Source of the DNA: Sipunculus nudus
Lineage: Eukaryota > Annelida > Sipuncula > Golfingiida > Sipunculidae
Length of the DNA stretch: 64,000 nt
Assembly (NCBI GenBank): GCA_026874595.1
Contig: CM049313.1
Location: 50,203,659-50,267,658, forward strand
Direction: 5' to 3'
The position numbers and the translations under genes were made by a program. Below the pieces are notes generated by a model that did no database searches, was not told the DNA's origin, and saw only the letters and a program-made list of their open reading frames with translations. Shown in pieces: positions 22,505 through 34,450 of this stretch (positions are counted from its first letter, which is position 1; every line of letters starts with the position of its first letter).

Positions 22505-23968
22505 CTTCATTTCATATGCACAAACAAATAGGTAATTACACCAATATGGCCAATTATGAATTTTTACTCTTTCAAAAATCATTTGACTAAGAAAAGGGAA
22601 CTTAAACGGAATGATTTTGGAAATATCAAAGACCCTCAATATTATAACTGTGGTATAAGGGTATATAAAAAAATTCAAATAGTTAATACTCATGCTTTTA
22701 CTGGTTAATGCTGTAGAAAATAACCAAGAATACGACATCAAACTTTTTGAACAAGTCTTATTATTTATCAACACAAATTGTTTCCAAAAATCATAATACA
22801 TCATTTTCATAGACAAACAGGATTCTGAAAAATTTTGAACAGCTTCCTCTGATGTAAACATATCCAATAAACCCCACTTTCTTGTTACTAAACTTATTCT
22901 TCTCTGTATCGCAATTACATACTTATTGCATCATATACAATAGTGTTCTAATCAATACACAAATCATAATCCGTTAAAATCTAAAGCTATTCAGTTTTAT
23001 ATATTTATCGTGTCGTTCGACCTGAAATTACAAGGTTGGCGGAGGTGAGTCAAGCTAGGTGGTAGTGATTGCTAATCTTAATTTGCTCCAGCACAGATGT
23101 CTCGATAGCTTTTCTTGTGTATTCCCTTTTTAGGAATATTCTTAGTCATACAATTCTGCCTCTAAACCAATTGAAACGCCGACAGCACACCAATTAATCT
23201 TTTACCTTTGCTTTGTGTTTGTGTGAATACGTGCTGGTTGATACGATGGAATCCTTTATATTCAGTAATTTATGAGTGAAATTATGGGTATAGAAAACAA
23301 ACCTTTGAATGTATAGCATGCATACAGTGCAAATGTAAATATCCTTTCTCTTTCGCCGCTTTTATTATTATTCTGTATTACTGTATCATCTGAATATGGC
23401 TTACAAAGGTGGCATCCGGTGAAAAATATTTCAACACTTCGCCAGATTGTGAAACATTTGAAGATGAATCATATTTGATTGATGTTTTTAATTAAAATCC
23501 AAGTAATATCACTTTTTGTAAAATATAAATAAAAAATACATTTTTATATCAGATATGTCTATGTATGTTATTTAGAATTTTAATCTATTCAACAGATGGC
23601 TCCCTAATATAAACAGGTGTTCATGTAGTAACCGGTTCCAAGTTGTCCTGACTCTTAACGTTTTATTAGTTATGGTTCAGGTACATTAACGCCATTCATC
23701 TTGTAGTTTATTGCCAATTTCTGAGGGCATTCACTTCTTTAACACTATGAAGGAGATTTCTCGCTGCTTCACACTTACATATCTAAAGAAAAATGAGAAC
23801 CTTGACGGCGATTTTAAAAAAGTACTCGAGTATCAAAACGACACCAATTTAGCTGTTAAGAAGACTCTCGCTGGTAGTTATCGTTAGTTACATAACAGAT
23901 CCTTTACCTATAATCAGCTTTCACCCACTTTGCTAGGGATGACTGATTTAGCACCCGCGTTGACCTAT

Positions 23969-24032
<64 letters not shown>

Positions 24033-24275
24033 TATGGTCCTCGTTCACGCCACAAATCTGTTTCAACGAAAGGTAACACAAATGTTCAGACATGTATTCT
24101 CACACGTGATGAAGGACGTTATATGTGGTTTGAGGTGCTCTATTAATCATAAACATAGTATTATATATATATTAGGTACAATAACAAACAGTATTTTGGG
24201 ATTAACATTTAACTAAAAGCTTAACTGTATGAAATGTGCTATGACACAAAATAAATACTTAACTGATGAATAACG
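22505..24275 (+). repeat. Duplicated segment D (includes dispersed repeat copy D)
   Basis: The uninterrupted sister of segment C (15870-16288 plus 19529-21070); landmarks are listed there. A 129-codon frame on the minus strand (22478-22867) lies in the shared left part but is not open in segment C and matches no family I recognise, so I do not call it a gene. A (TA)n run occupies 23970-24028. Confidence 0.8.
23970..24028. repeat. (TA)n microsatellite
   Basis: TA run inside duplicated segment D, between TTGACCTATGG and GGTCCTCGTTCACGCC. Confidence 0.95.
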
Positions 24276-25948
24276 AGAAGTTAAGCCCAATCCGGTGATC
24301 ACAAGATGTTCATGCTAGTTCACAATAAAAAGGCTTATTCAGCGTTGAACAGAAGTGCATGGTAGTTCGCTCATAGTACAATTCCATACATTCAACCAAA
24401 GTTAATGGCAAGTCCCATCGATGGGTAACGCTTAAAAGTTCACGAGCATGAAAATAAATGTTTATAATACGTTTTTATATCTGGGTAACACATTTGCTGT
24501 GTACATATAAACCCTGATTATCAACACTCTTGTCGGACGTTTGTCATAATAAAATAAATGTCAACTCAGCAGAATTAATAATAACAGAGAGGACAAAATT
24601 GGATTAAAACATTTATACCAAGGAAAAGACAGAACCAGATATCCTTTCCAATCGATTTGACTGTTTTTTAAGGTTCATCACCCACCATAACCACAACCCT
24701 AACCCATTCCAGAAATAATGTATATAATTGTATCCCACAGTGATTTCTCATTTGTTTGTTCTTGTCATTTCTCCGTCCTTTTTTCCTATCTTCATAAAAC
24801 ATTAAAATACAGGAAATAGCCTATATAAAATATATAAATACATGAAACATTATATAAGTAATATATCTATGATATATTTGTAATATCACGAAAATATCCC
24901 CTTGTCTACGGAAATCTAACAGTATTGTTTACACTTAATATTCGGTCCTCGTCCATAAACTCCTTGTCAAATTTACATTACCAATAAGAAAACCACGATT
25001 CACACATGCTTTATCCAAAGGGATGTGATGATGTCCGCATCTGCAATTTAAAATATCAATATTCAACACGTTTCACCTATTTATAACAAACATTAAACCC
25101 TGATGTTTTGCAGTGGTCCAAATATTCTCATGGTCCTTTGACCTTGACCTTTGCTTTCAGAGTGGGCATTGTATGCAAAGATTTGTCGATAGTGCGATTG
25201 GACTAACATGTTTTATTGGATATGATTTTATTTTGTCAAATATTACTTTCTATGACTAATCTTGACTTATATATTGAGAAGTTATTGTTACTTTTTAGGA
25301 TGCTGGTCTTCTCATCTTATATCAAAGCTACACTGTAAGTAAAGAGCTAAAGCTATTCCCCTTACTTAGGTCCTTGAGACCAGGTCAGCAAATCTTTATA
25401 ATTGTTTCATATAGTTTTATTCTATGATGTTTTTGTCATAACCCCTGATCTATTAAAATTGCGTATAAAATCTCCTATTTACCCGTTTTTATTTAAGCCC
25501 AGTAGTAAGATTTACTAAGTATATAACGTGTACTGGCTTGTTTCGACACAAAATTAAATATGGATATTTGCAAAACTAAATTTCTTTTGTTATCTATAAT
25601 GGTTTAAAATTCTAATTTCCCCTTTGACACAAAATAGGTTGTGTTACATTGCCTTCAGCATATTTAAACTAGATAATCCGCATATAATTTTGGAATAAAG
25701 CATAATGTTTTAAAGTCTATTTGTATTAAAGTAAGATTTAATTATATTTCATCATAGCGATATTCGAAATTGACAGGGATATCTTAAATTTGGATTTAGT
25801 CAATCTCTTTTATTTTAAAAAAGAAAGTTAGGTGAATCCGCAACTGTGTAATATACGGAAAATTTTGCATCAGATACTGTTCATAAATTATTATTATCAA
25901 ACTTTACTATAAATGATGAACTTATTTCGAGGGAACATGGAAACCTTT
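24276..25948. other. No gene recognised
   Basis: AT-rich DNA with only short frames. No tandem repeat, terminal repeat or protein similarity was recognised. Confidence 0.55.
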
Positions 25949-26807
25949 CTTTAGCTCAGCTGACAGTCATCTTAGCTATAGTGAACACTCTTTTTCCGTC
26001 CGTCCCTTAACCAGACACTAACTGAAAACGCTGGAACTGGAATCTTCTGACTTGACAAGCCGGGATGTCCATCAAAACTTCCTGAAATTCCTCCTCCACC
26101 AAATTAGCCTGAAATTAGGTCTCTGTTACCAATATTCTCCGAGCTATGGGGCTCATAAGAATCCCCCCCTAAAAATAATTAAAAGTTGATACAAAAGCCC
26201 ATATATCTGAACAACTAATTTATTGATCTTCATGATTCTTTGCATGTATATTCATTATGGGGTGTTTTATTAATTCCTGCAGACTGGTGGTGCCACCTTT
26301 ATTTTTTTTTTGATTTTTTACGCTTTTTTCTCTATTTTTGAGACCTTATGAGATATGGGCATCTGTTTACAGGGCTCAAATCTTAACCGCTGCACTTGGA
26401 ATCTTTTTACTTGACATACAGGAAGGTCCATGATAAAAAATTCCCTCAGGAACATGAAATTTGGTTCCTCTTACCCATATTCTTTAAGCCATGGGGCTCA
26501 GAAGTATCCCCTTGAATAATTACAAATTTAATACAAACCTCCAATTTCTAAACAACTAATTCGTTTATCACCACGTTTCCTTGCATGCACATTCATCATT
26601 GATTTATCAGTTCCTGCAGACTGGTGGTGCCACCTGGATTTGTTCAATTTTATACGCATTTCTTTGAGACCTCCAAATATGCGGTCGTCCGTTAATAGGG
26701 CGCAAATCTTAACTGTTGCACCTAGAATCTTTCAAGTTGACATCCAGGGAGGTCCATGAAAATTCTCCTTGGACACTCGAAATTAGGTCTCTGTTACCCA
26801 TATCCTT

Positions 26808-26824
26808 TGAGCTATAATTCAGTT
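26808..26824. repeat. LINE target-site duplication, left copy
   Basis: TGAGCTATAATTCAGTT, identical to 32096-32112 over all 17 bases. Confidence 0.92.
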
Positions 26825-26846
26825 CCCCCCCCCCCCCTTTTTTTTT
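26825..26846 (-). repeat. LINE 3' tail: A9 followed by G13
   Basis: On the minus strand the element ends with nine A and then thirteen G immediately before the target duplication. LINE tails are usually poly-A or short A-rich repeats, so the G run is unexpected. It may be untemplated addition, later slippage, or a sequencing artefact. Confidence 0.8.
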
Positions 26847-27425
26847 AGTCTTTCTATGATGTCTCAGATTTGTACTTGTTCTTTATTTTCGAAATATAGG
26901 TTTCATCATTGACATCATAGACTACTATGAAACTTACAACAGTAAATTACAAACCAAATAACAGTGTTATACAAGTACAATTCCATATTTTACATGCGAG
27001 TACCATATAAATCTATCAAGGTTCATTTAGTTTTAGAATTTTCATGACTTTATGATATTACAAAAACTCATATTTCCAGTATACAATCTTGTATCCTGTA
27101 GGTGCATTATTACGAATACAGAAATATATATTTATATAAAACTTTCTGATTCCCAGTTCATGTATTTACGTAAAAATGTTTACCATTGAACATTCAATTA
27201 TTTCAATCATTATTATTTTCAAAAATTTATAAGTTTGTCTCGCAGAACTTCACAAATCAAATGGTGAAATCAATACAAACACTGACGTTTCCTATTATGT
27301 TTACAGTTCATACTATATTCACATAAAATTGAAACAAATATCATATATTATATACACACTCATGAAACCGAAAGGGTCACCGCCTGGCTGTATATAGCAA
27401 AATGATAGTAGTTGAATAATATACA

Positions 27426-28683
27426 TCACTTCTTGTTTAGTATAGTATGAGGAATTGGTTTCCATTTTATTTCATGTATAATACTTTTGTGCCTTTTTTC
27501 CGCCACTTTGCGTTCAAGATATTCAAATCTTGTCAGTTTTGTCACATACTGATCCAATAAAAGAAGTGCCAGATTATTCCTATTACTAAAGACCATGATC
27601 TTGTAGACCAACATCAACATATTTACAAGGGCAGCATGTTCTGATTTTTCTGCTACAGTGTATAAAAGTTGACGACCGAGGCTTGGCATCTCTAATCCAA
27701 AGTTCTTAGCCCAAGACTTAATTTGCAAGTAAAAGCTTTTTGGAAATGTGACAATTACAGAATAAATGATCAATAGATTTATTTTCAGTGAAACAATAAG
27801 AACATATGTTTGTGTCTGTAATCCTCCATCTAAATAGATTTTCGTTAACATAAAGGATGTTATGCAGAATTCTAAACTGGAATTGCCTTAGATACATGTC
27901 TAGAGTGGTCTTATAAACGTATTTAATTGTTCGTTTCAAGTTAAAGTCTTTATACAGGTTTGGTAACTTTTTCTTGAAGATTGGTTCAGAAGTTTACATG
28001 ATATTATATTGTTGTTGACACTTCTGAATGTGAGTTTGTCCAAATCTAGAGCAACGTCATTGTACGATATAAATACATTATTTAATACAGAAGCACTATT
28101 AACCTCAAAATATCTGTTAAAATCATTATCCTGAAACCATTTTGTGGAATAGCCCTTTACAGAGCTATCCAGTGGATATAGTATTTGTTGTAAGCATAAC
28201 TGTTTTTTGCTACAACTTCATCAATTTTTCTTTTTTCACCTCTGTCATTGTACAAATCACGAACATATTTTATACCAAAATATCAATAAAATAATAATAG
28301 ACTGATTTACCTCCTACCTTGATGTATCTTTTATTCCATAGATGTTGTGTCAAGACTGTTTCTTTACTTAATGGCTCCCCGGAAGTAACAGAGTGCCATA
28401 CATCAAGGCAACGTAAATAAAAAGATGACATTCCTATTTTTAAAATTTCAGAATCCAAGTTACCTCTGATATTTTTTATTCCACCAACGCGTTTTAAATA
28501 AAGATTAGGTATTATTGCATACTTTCTCGTGTCACCTGTGATGATTTTCTGCATCCACATAAATCTTTGAGTTTCTATTATTGTATTAATATCAGGCAAC
28601 CTCAAGCCACCGTTCTCATAGTTATTGATAAGGACATTATATTTTATTTTCGGTTTCCTTCCATGCCATATGAAATCAACCAT
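27426..28683 (-). pseudogene. L1-like ORF2, C-terminal remnants
   Basis: Three minus-strand pieces in different frames. 28683-28270 carries DFIWHGRKPKIKYNVLINNY then ENGGLRLPDI, the post-RT 'W.G..P......L.....GGL.LPD' block of L1-type ORF2. 27939-27718 carries CSYCFTENKSIDHLFCNC, matching the C-x2-C...H-x-x-C C-terminal motif. 27851-27426 is the final basic tail ending at LNKK. The region between them (about 28000-28270) is scrambled by stops and frameshifts. The reverse transcriptase catalytic core that should precede DFIWHG is absent. Confidence 0.82.
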
Positions 28684-28759
28684 GACATTTTTTACAGTCT
28701 TAACGAATTCTCTGGGTGGTTCCAGAATGTTTGTTACGTATATTATTTTTGAAATGCCT

Positions 28760-29885
28760 AAATGACTTCAAAGTACTTTGAATTACGCTCCCCTTCCTCA
28801 AATCATGTGATTCTAGACCTTATTATGAAGCCATCGACAATTCTCTCAGAATGCTTATCTATTTCTCGAGATATTTGTTCGATCTCCGTTTGATTATTAC
28901 TGTTATGCAAGTTGAATTTTACATCCTTTAAACTTTTCTCTAGGTTTTTCAGTAAGCTTTTCACGTCTACATTTTCTTTTAGAATATGAGATTGAATATT
29001 CTCTTATTTTAAACTTTAGATATTCCCACCATTTTGTTTCCCTATCTTTGTTTTCATAATGCTCTTTTGACTTTTTTTATGTTTTCTCGCATTGATGACA
29101 CAAAAACTGGATCTTCCAGGAGGGACAAATTTAATTTCCAGAAGGACGGGCCATGTTTACAACCACTTGGTGATTTGAAGTCACATTTCACTGCCGAGTG
29201 ATCTGTTAAAATTGCTGGAATTATATTAACCTGTATGATTTGATTATTCAAATTACTGGAGATTAGAATATAATCAAGCCTTCTATTTATAGTATGTTTT
29301 TTTACTACTCCAAGTGAAATTCAAATAAGAGGGATTCCTTAATCTCCATATATCAATTAATCCATATGTTTGTATGAAGCCTTGAACACTCTCAATGGAC
29401 TTCCCACCCTGCGTATCAAGTTTATCAAAACATAAATTAGAATCACCGCACCAGATTATATTAGTATGTGGCTCCAACTCAATAAGCTTTAGTTTTTCGG
29501 CCATTTCATGAAAATAGCGAACTTGTTCAGTTTCGGTGTTTGGAGCGTAAGTATTGATAAACAAAAAAGATTGTCCTTGAACATTTGCTTTTAGATAAAA
29601 AGTGCGCCCTTCGTTGTCTGTATGGAAGCTTATCTCCGAAATATCAACTTGTTTACCAACTAATACAGCTACACCCCTCGATTGGTTTGACCCATGTGAA
29701 TAAAAGTGTAGCCCCTGCCAATCTTTCCTCCAAATATCTTCATCGCTTTTTAAACTATGCACCTCTTGTAAAAATATCAAACTCCGATTTCCACCATGAT
29801 CAAGCAACCAATGAAAAATTTTTCTCCTTTTTCTGTACCCACGAAGACCTCTCACATTTAGGGTAATGACTGAAAAACCAGTCAA
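28760..29885 (-). pseudogene. L1-like ORF2, endonuclease and linker remnants
   Basis: The minus-strand frame 29885-29283 starts MTGFSVITLNVRGLRG and shows the apurinic-endonuclease fold used to nick target DNA: N10, E41 in FLQEVHS, NTYAPN at 111-116 and GDSN at 147-150 (usually GDFN). A frameshift near the A7 run at about 29298-29304 moves the remainder (RRLDYILIS, then LTDHSAV) to another frame, open at 29251-29054. A linker follows, up to RFEEGERNSKYFE near 28790-28760, the block that normally precedes the RT domain. From there the sequence jumps almost directly to the post-RT region. Confidence 0.85.
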
Positions 29886-30729
29886 GATATTATTATCTCT
29901 ATTAAAGACTTAACTTTAAGCACAACATTTAGCATTATAGTACTCACATGAAATTTCAATAGTGCAATTTCACAAAAATCTACAAATGTATGTACCTGTG
30001 TGACACATTCTCTCAATTCGTATAGTATAGATATATTAGTCATAATGCTACATGAAATGTTCAAAAATAAATTGAACAAATAGAAGATGCTGGACATTGA
30101 TCGAGATAGTGTGAAATTAGAATTTGAATAAGCTTTAAAAATTTAGACATTACTTTTTGAGGTAAAGATTAAGTTACCCCAAATCCAAAATGAAATTAAG
30201 AAAATGAACAATTTGGTACACCTATTGGTAGACTGGCTCCGGCATTCTACTAGTTTTCCACCAGATAATTATTGGAGAGAACCTGAATAATAGATAAATA
30301 AAAGTATTGCAAATATTGTTTGCCACCTATTTTTTTTACTGCAGACACATCCATACAAGTAAATATTTACTTACTAACATATACACAAATATACATATAC
30401 ATAGATGTGGATTATGGTGGATTGAGCACATGTTCAGGTTACTGTTGAATATTATCATGACTTAAAGCCATTATATTTCCAGTATCAAAAATATAACGCC
30501 TCAATCTATAACAAAAAAGTAGGCTTATTTGTAAGAGAGGACAAAATGCTGTTTAATAGTGCAGTGGAACCTATCTGAACGACCACCCGTCCAACAAAAA
30601 AAAAGAAACGTTCACCAAGACCAGTCACTGAGCGGGCCGAAAGCTCCCTCACCGGCCAAAGACCATAACTAAACGCGGAAGACTACCCCAGCCAAAAACA
30701 CAGCTGGTCCCCCACATAGGCCTCACTGC

Positions 30730-30766
<37 letters not shown>

Positions 30767-30987
30767 CATATACACATATATACACACATGTATACACACA
30801 TAAATATACATATCCATATAACACAAATACACTCATATATTTGGGTGCATATCACATGCAATTTCAATATTTTGATGTGGTAGAAGCAAATTGGAGTGGA
30901 TGACAGCTGCGGACCACCACCGACAGTTTCACAGTAACTACGGGGGGGGGGGGGGGGGGGGGTGGGATTTTGGATAAGTTGCTTGCA
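29886..30987 (-). other. Long inter-ORF region of the LINE with microsatellite
   Basis: About 1.1 kb separate ORF1 and ORF2, whereas L1-type ORFs are normally close together or overlapping. The stretch holds a (TA)n/(CATATA)n tract (30729-30860), a G run of about 21 bases at 30942-30962, and at 30559 CAGTGGAACCTATCTGAACG followed by ACCACC, which resembles the pogo-like terminus at 34365 and 38589. It may contain a nested insertion. No second terminus was found. Confidence 0.5.
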
Positions 30988-31716
30988 TCAGGCTTGCAGT
31001 TTTCTGGTGCTCTCAAAGCGATTTGTCTTCCCTGCCCGATCTCTTGCATACACAACACCGTCTATGGTCCAGCAATCGTTAATCAGATTGTCCCTTTTTA
31101 TTTGTAAAGCGGATTTAAGCATGGCCAAACGTGTTCGCGTTAAATCCTCATTTACAAAAACACCTTTTGCTCTCTCACCTGCTAGTTTAAGTTTGGATTT
31201 ATTTTTCATGACTGATTCCTTTGTCTTGTGTGACAAGAATTTAACAAGGATTTGTCTAGGCTTTCCTTGCGGCTGTGGACGTCCCACTCTGTGAGAACGT
31301 TCACTTTCATGTTCGCTCATGTTAAGTCCCATTAAATCATTAGCCATTTTCACTACCATACTGTCTGTATTTTCTCCTCTCTGTTCTGGCCATGTATTTA
31401 TTATGCGAACTGAGTTCCTTCTAGAATATTGTTGTTGTGTGTCCAGCTCTTCTTTTATGTCAGAAACAGTGTCTTCCAATTGAACAACCCGCTCATAGAG
31501 CTCATTAATTTTCTGCTCGTAAACTTTTAGTTGTTGTTGTACTGAAGCATCGATGATACTTTTTAAAACACTCTGTACTGACTCAGTAGTTAATGCCTTT
31601 GTAAAAAACAGTGTAAATTTGTCCGAGTCTTCAATGAGTACAGGGGCATTATCATCTCTGAAGTCCAGGCTGGCCAGTGGATAGTCATCAGAAGAGTCGC
31701 AGGTCGATCTATTCAT
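30988..31716 (-). CDS. L1-like ORF1 protein (nucleic-acid chaperone)
   Basis: An intact 242-residue frame at the 5' end of the LINE. In this family ORF1 trimerises, coats the element RNA and acts as a chaperone during target-primed reverse transcription. Visible: an acidic N-terminus (1-35), a heptad-rich coiled coil at about 56-95 (YEQKINELYERVVQLEDTV), the YSRRNSVRI block (97-105) that opens the RRM-like domain, SERSHRVGRPQ (139-149), and a basic C-terminal domain (FVNEDLTRTRLAMLKSAL) ending RKLQA. No internal stops. Intact ORF1 beside a gutted ORF2 would leave the copy dependent on another element's RT. Confidence 0.85.
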   Translation of the reverse strand: MNRSTCDSSDDYPLASLDFRDDNAPVLIEDSDKFTLFFTKALTTESVQSVLKSIIDASVQQQLKVYEQKINELYERVVQLEDTVSDIKEELDTQQQYSRRNSVRIINTWPEQRGENTDSMVVKMANDLMGLNMSEHESERSHRVGRPQPQGKPRQILVKFLSHKTKESVMKNKSKLKLAGERAKGVFVNEDLTRTRLAMLKSALQIKRDNLINDCWTIDGVVYARDRAGKTNRFESTRKLQA

Positions 31717-32095
31717 ATTGGTACGTTTTGTATTTTGGCATTTAATTTTTCTGAAGAGTCACTAAGTACCCTTTTCTAATCACTTTTTCGTTTTGAAGAC
31801 ATTACTCCATACAATAAGAATTATGTGAGGTATGGGAACCAGGGTTTGTTTACATTAAGGATCCTTGACCCCTGGTGTTGTCAAGGAATGACTTACTGAT
31901 CGGAGTTTATGGCTTAAATTTATGGTGAAATACTTAAAATATTTTATACAAACTGACACAGGTTAACTTTTGTTCCCAACTGCGTAGTTTTAAACCACGC
32001 AAGGTAATCTTAGTGAATGTATTTAATTACTATTGATGATATTTACCGGAGCCAGTCCTACCTGCGTGCTACTCGATCAGCGCCATCTACCTCTC
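31717..32095 (-). promoter_or_regulatory. LINE 5' UTR, presumed internal promoter
   Basis: A 379-base leader between the target duplication and the ORF1 start. Reading the minus strand it begins GAGGTAGATGGCGCTGATCG. Full-length LINEs carry an internal promoter here; that role is inferred from position only. Its presence shows the copy is not 5'-truncated. Confidence 0.5.
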
Positions 32096-32112
32096 TGAGC
32101 TATAATTCAGTT
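32096..32112. repeat. LINE target-site duplication, right copy
   Basis: TGAGCTATAATTCAGTT, identical to 26808-26824. The host element resumes after it. Confidence 0.92.
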
Positions 32113-32209
32113 GAAAGGGGATACATTATACAAAATTTGGTATTTAGATGATTAATTATAATGAATGTCACCCTAGTCAGCTGAGTGTCATGACCCCTGG
32201 GTCACTTGA

Positions 32210-34340
32210 TATTGTTCTATAGCCATACTCAAATAGACTATTACAATTATTAATCTGCATTATATGAAAATGGGACCATAGTCATAATTACCATTTATGT
32301 TCCTGATATTTTAATAATAATACAATCGAGCAGTGCATATTGACAGTAAGCAGTCAATCTTGATTCAAAATTAGTGATCTCCTCTCCATTCTAAATATAT
32401 TGTTCAAGAGGTGCTTGTTTCTTTATGAAAAAAATATGTTCAAAACAAATTTCTGAAATGCTGTTCAAGACCAAAAATACATTTACATTACTAATAATAA
32501 CTTCTGACTAGCTTATGTGTTTTGTCATGAGCAGAAATATTAGTGAACATTTGTGTTCTAATTCTCACCAAATTAGGCAGCCATATCTAATTTTATATGG
32601 AAAACTGCATGGCCGCACTAAAATATACATATTCGATAACAATATCCATATTGTGTAGAAATCCCCCTGTCTTACACAACCAATTTTAATATTGAAACCT
32701 GCTTTGAGTATAAATGACAGTCACTATGGACGTTTAATCAGCTTTAATTTTAACACCGTTTATTTCATTTATACTTGAAATAAACTTATATATATTCTAG
32801 GCAAAATCCACCTTGCTTTAACGAGGTCAAAGGCATATTTCTGTTGTCTCCTAAATAAGATACGAGGTACATGAGGGATTTTGATAAAACTCAACAGATA
32901 CATTAACCAATAAACTGGTCATAAAAGCCATCCATATTCAATGACATCTGAGATCCTTAGACTTCTGTGGTGCTGAAATGACATACCAAACTCTTAAAGA
33001 TTTTCATGAAACTGGTTAAAAATATCTACCTATAGAAAGCCCCACCTTAGTGATATTCTCTGCCTCACCTAGGAATACATATTGAGTTCAGAAGTCCTGA
33101 GACAAAGGACAGGCGTCTTTTGGACAATTGACGTGCTCTTGTTATGAATATATCTCTTAGTTATTTCAAATCAAATTATTTGTAGTCGGCACACATTGGA
33201 TATTTCATTATGTTATTCGTCATTGTTTACTCATCAGGTACTAGCATTTCTATTACTTAACTTAAATTTGAGACTTGTATTATGAGGAATCTTATATTTA
33301 ATCGGTGTCAATCTTCTATCATTATACCTTAATGATTTCTCAGGTGCACCTCTATTTTTCAAAGAGTAAATTGATAAAATTAAAATGTTAAGTGCCCTGC
33401 TTTGTCTAGCACAGTTTACTCTGTGATCCTTAAACAATAACTCATCCTGACGGACATGCCACGCAAAAGTATTCATTAATGAGTATAACGTGATCAAAAT
33501 AGATCTGGAAATAATTATAGGCGTTCCTTGCTCTGCCAAACACTGTGTAGTCTATGATCTTTGAAAATCACCCTACCTTTACGGAGGTGATCACGCGTTC
33601 ATTATGTTTGAGAAAATAATTTTAGGCGTTCCCGAGTTTCTGCTACGGTTTTACAATATTCCGCAATGCTAAACCGATCATACAAGTGTTTTATCATGTG
33701 TGTTCCTGGGGGATATAATAATATACTTACTTTGATGGAATGGACGTTATCTAATTAATTGTCATAACAGTGGCATATGGATTTGGAAATCGAAATTTAA
33801 ACTGAATTTATATTCTCGGTCCCGTAATCAAATGTCCGCTTTTTGAAGTGATTATTTAGATAAAGCTACTTATTAGTATAGATCTCTGCCCGGTCGGTTC
33901 ATTCTCTTTTGATGGGTTCAAATCGCCTTGCCTCAGTACGAGAATACAGCTTAGACTACCATTCTACATATCCTTATATTGGAGCGTATTATTGTAATAA
34001 ATAGAGTATAAGGGTAAACTCTGCATAGTATTTTTTGAGTATTAGACTCTGACTCACCTATACTGATGTTTAGAGTGAAGAGCATCTTTTTTAGTGAAAA
34101 TATGATATTGCATACTGTGTTAGCATGATGTTCCATGTTGAATCGAAATACATACCGAAGCTGCGGACATACTGTGAAGGTTCGACACATTGTTCTTACA
34201 CTTGATCTCTATATTGCAGGCATCGGCATTCTCCCTTTGTGCGAGCCTCTGTGTGTAGGCTTGTTGTCTGTATTTACAATTTGAGGACTCTCAGATGAGC
34301 ACGATACTTCATTACAAGTACTTACGTCAAGTTCCTATTT
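32210..34340. other. No gene recognised
   Basis: Short frames only. A weak ~140-bp duplication is suggested around 33480-33660 (AATTATAGGCGTTCC and AATTTTAGGCGTTCCC). The tRNA-like GGGTTCAAATCGCC at about 33914 has no convincing A box. Confidence 0.5.
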
Positions 34341-34344
34341 CTAA

Positions 34345-34450
34345 ATATATATGTATATACATATATATACAGTAAAACATCGCTTAACGACCACCGCAGT
34401 TGAGCTACTACGAAATTAACAACCGCCTATTCACAGTCTTAGTTCGTTTT
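34345..34450 (+). mobile_element. Pogo/Tigger-like MITE fragment
   Basis: CAGTAAAACATCGCTTAACG then ACCACCGCAG begins after a TATATATA run. It matches the left terminus of the element at 38589 (CAGTAAAACCTCG) and, reversed, its right end (CGCTTGACGACCACC). No right terminus was found, so it is a truncated or decayed copy. Confidence 0.5.

Larger units (their letters stand above)
26825..32095 (-). mobile_element. L1-like LINE, full length at both ends, internally deleted
   Basis: A 5,271-base minus-strand insertion bounded by a perfect 17-bp target duplication. Reading the minus strand: 5' UTR (32095-31717), intact ORF1 (31716-30988), an unusually long ~1.1-kb inter-ORF region, ORF2 remnants (29885-27426), a ~580-bp 3' UTR, then a tail of nine A followed by thirteen G. 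ORF2 has an endonuclease and C-terminal Cys/His block but no RT core. The perfect target duplication implies a fairly recent insertion, yet ORF2 is damaged. So either the deletion came afterwards, or a defective RNA was mobilised in trans. Confidence 0.9.
25949..32209 (+). mobile_element. AGCTCAGCTGA-family element, split by a LINE
   Basis: Left end TTAGCTCAGCTGACAGTCAT (25951), right end CAGCTGAGTGTCATGACCCC then TGGGTCACTTG (32178-32208). Without the LINE (26825-32095) and one target duplication it is about 970 bp. The interior has about three diverged ~300-bp units, each with a CTTGACATNCAGGNAGGTCC-like block, GAAATTAGGTCTCTGTTACC, AGCCATGGGGCTCAGAAG and CCTGCAGACTGGTGGTGCC. The same units occur reversed at 57.9-59.4 kb. 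No coding capacity, so it is non-autonomous. Confidence 0.75.

Noticed and set aside
22478-22867. 129-codon minus-strand frame
   Set aside because: It lies in a duplicated segment whose sister copy at 15.9-16.3 kb does not keep the frame open. No recognisable motif.
30564-30960. Complete pogo-like MITE inside the LINE
   Set aside because: Only the left terminus is recognisable; no inverted right terminus was found, so it is only mentioned as a possible fragment.
33890-33930. tRNA or SINE candidate at GGGTTCAAATCGCC
   Set aside because: A B-box-like match without a convincing A box upstream.
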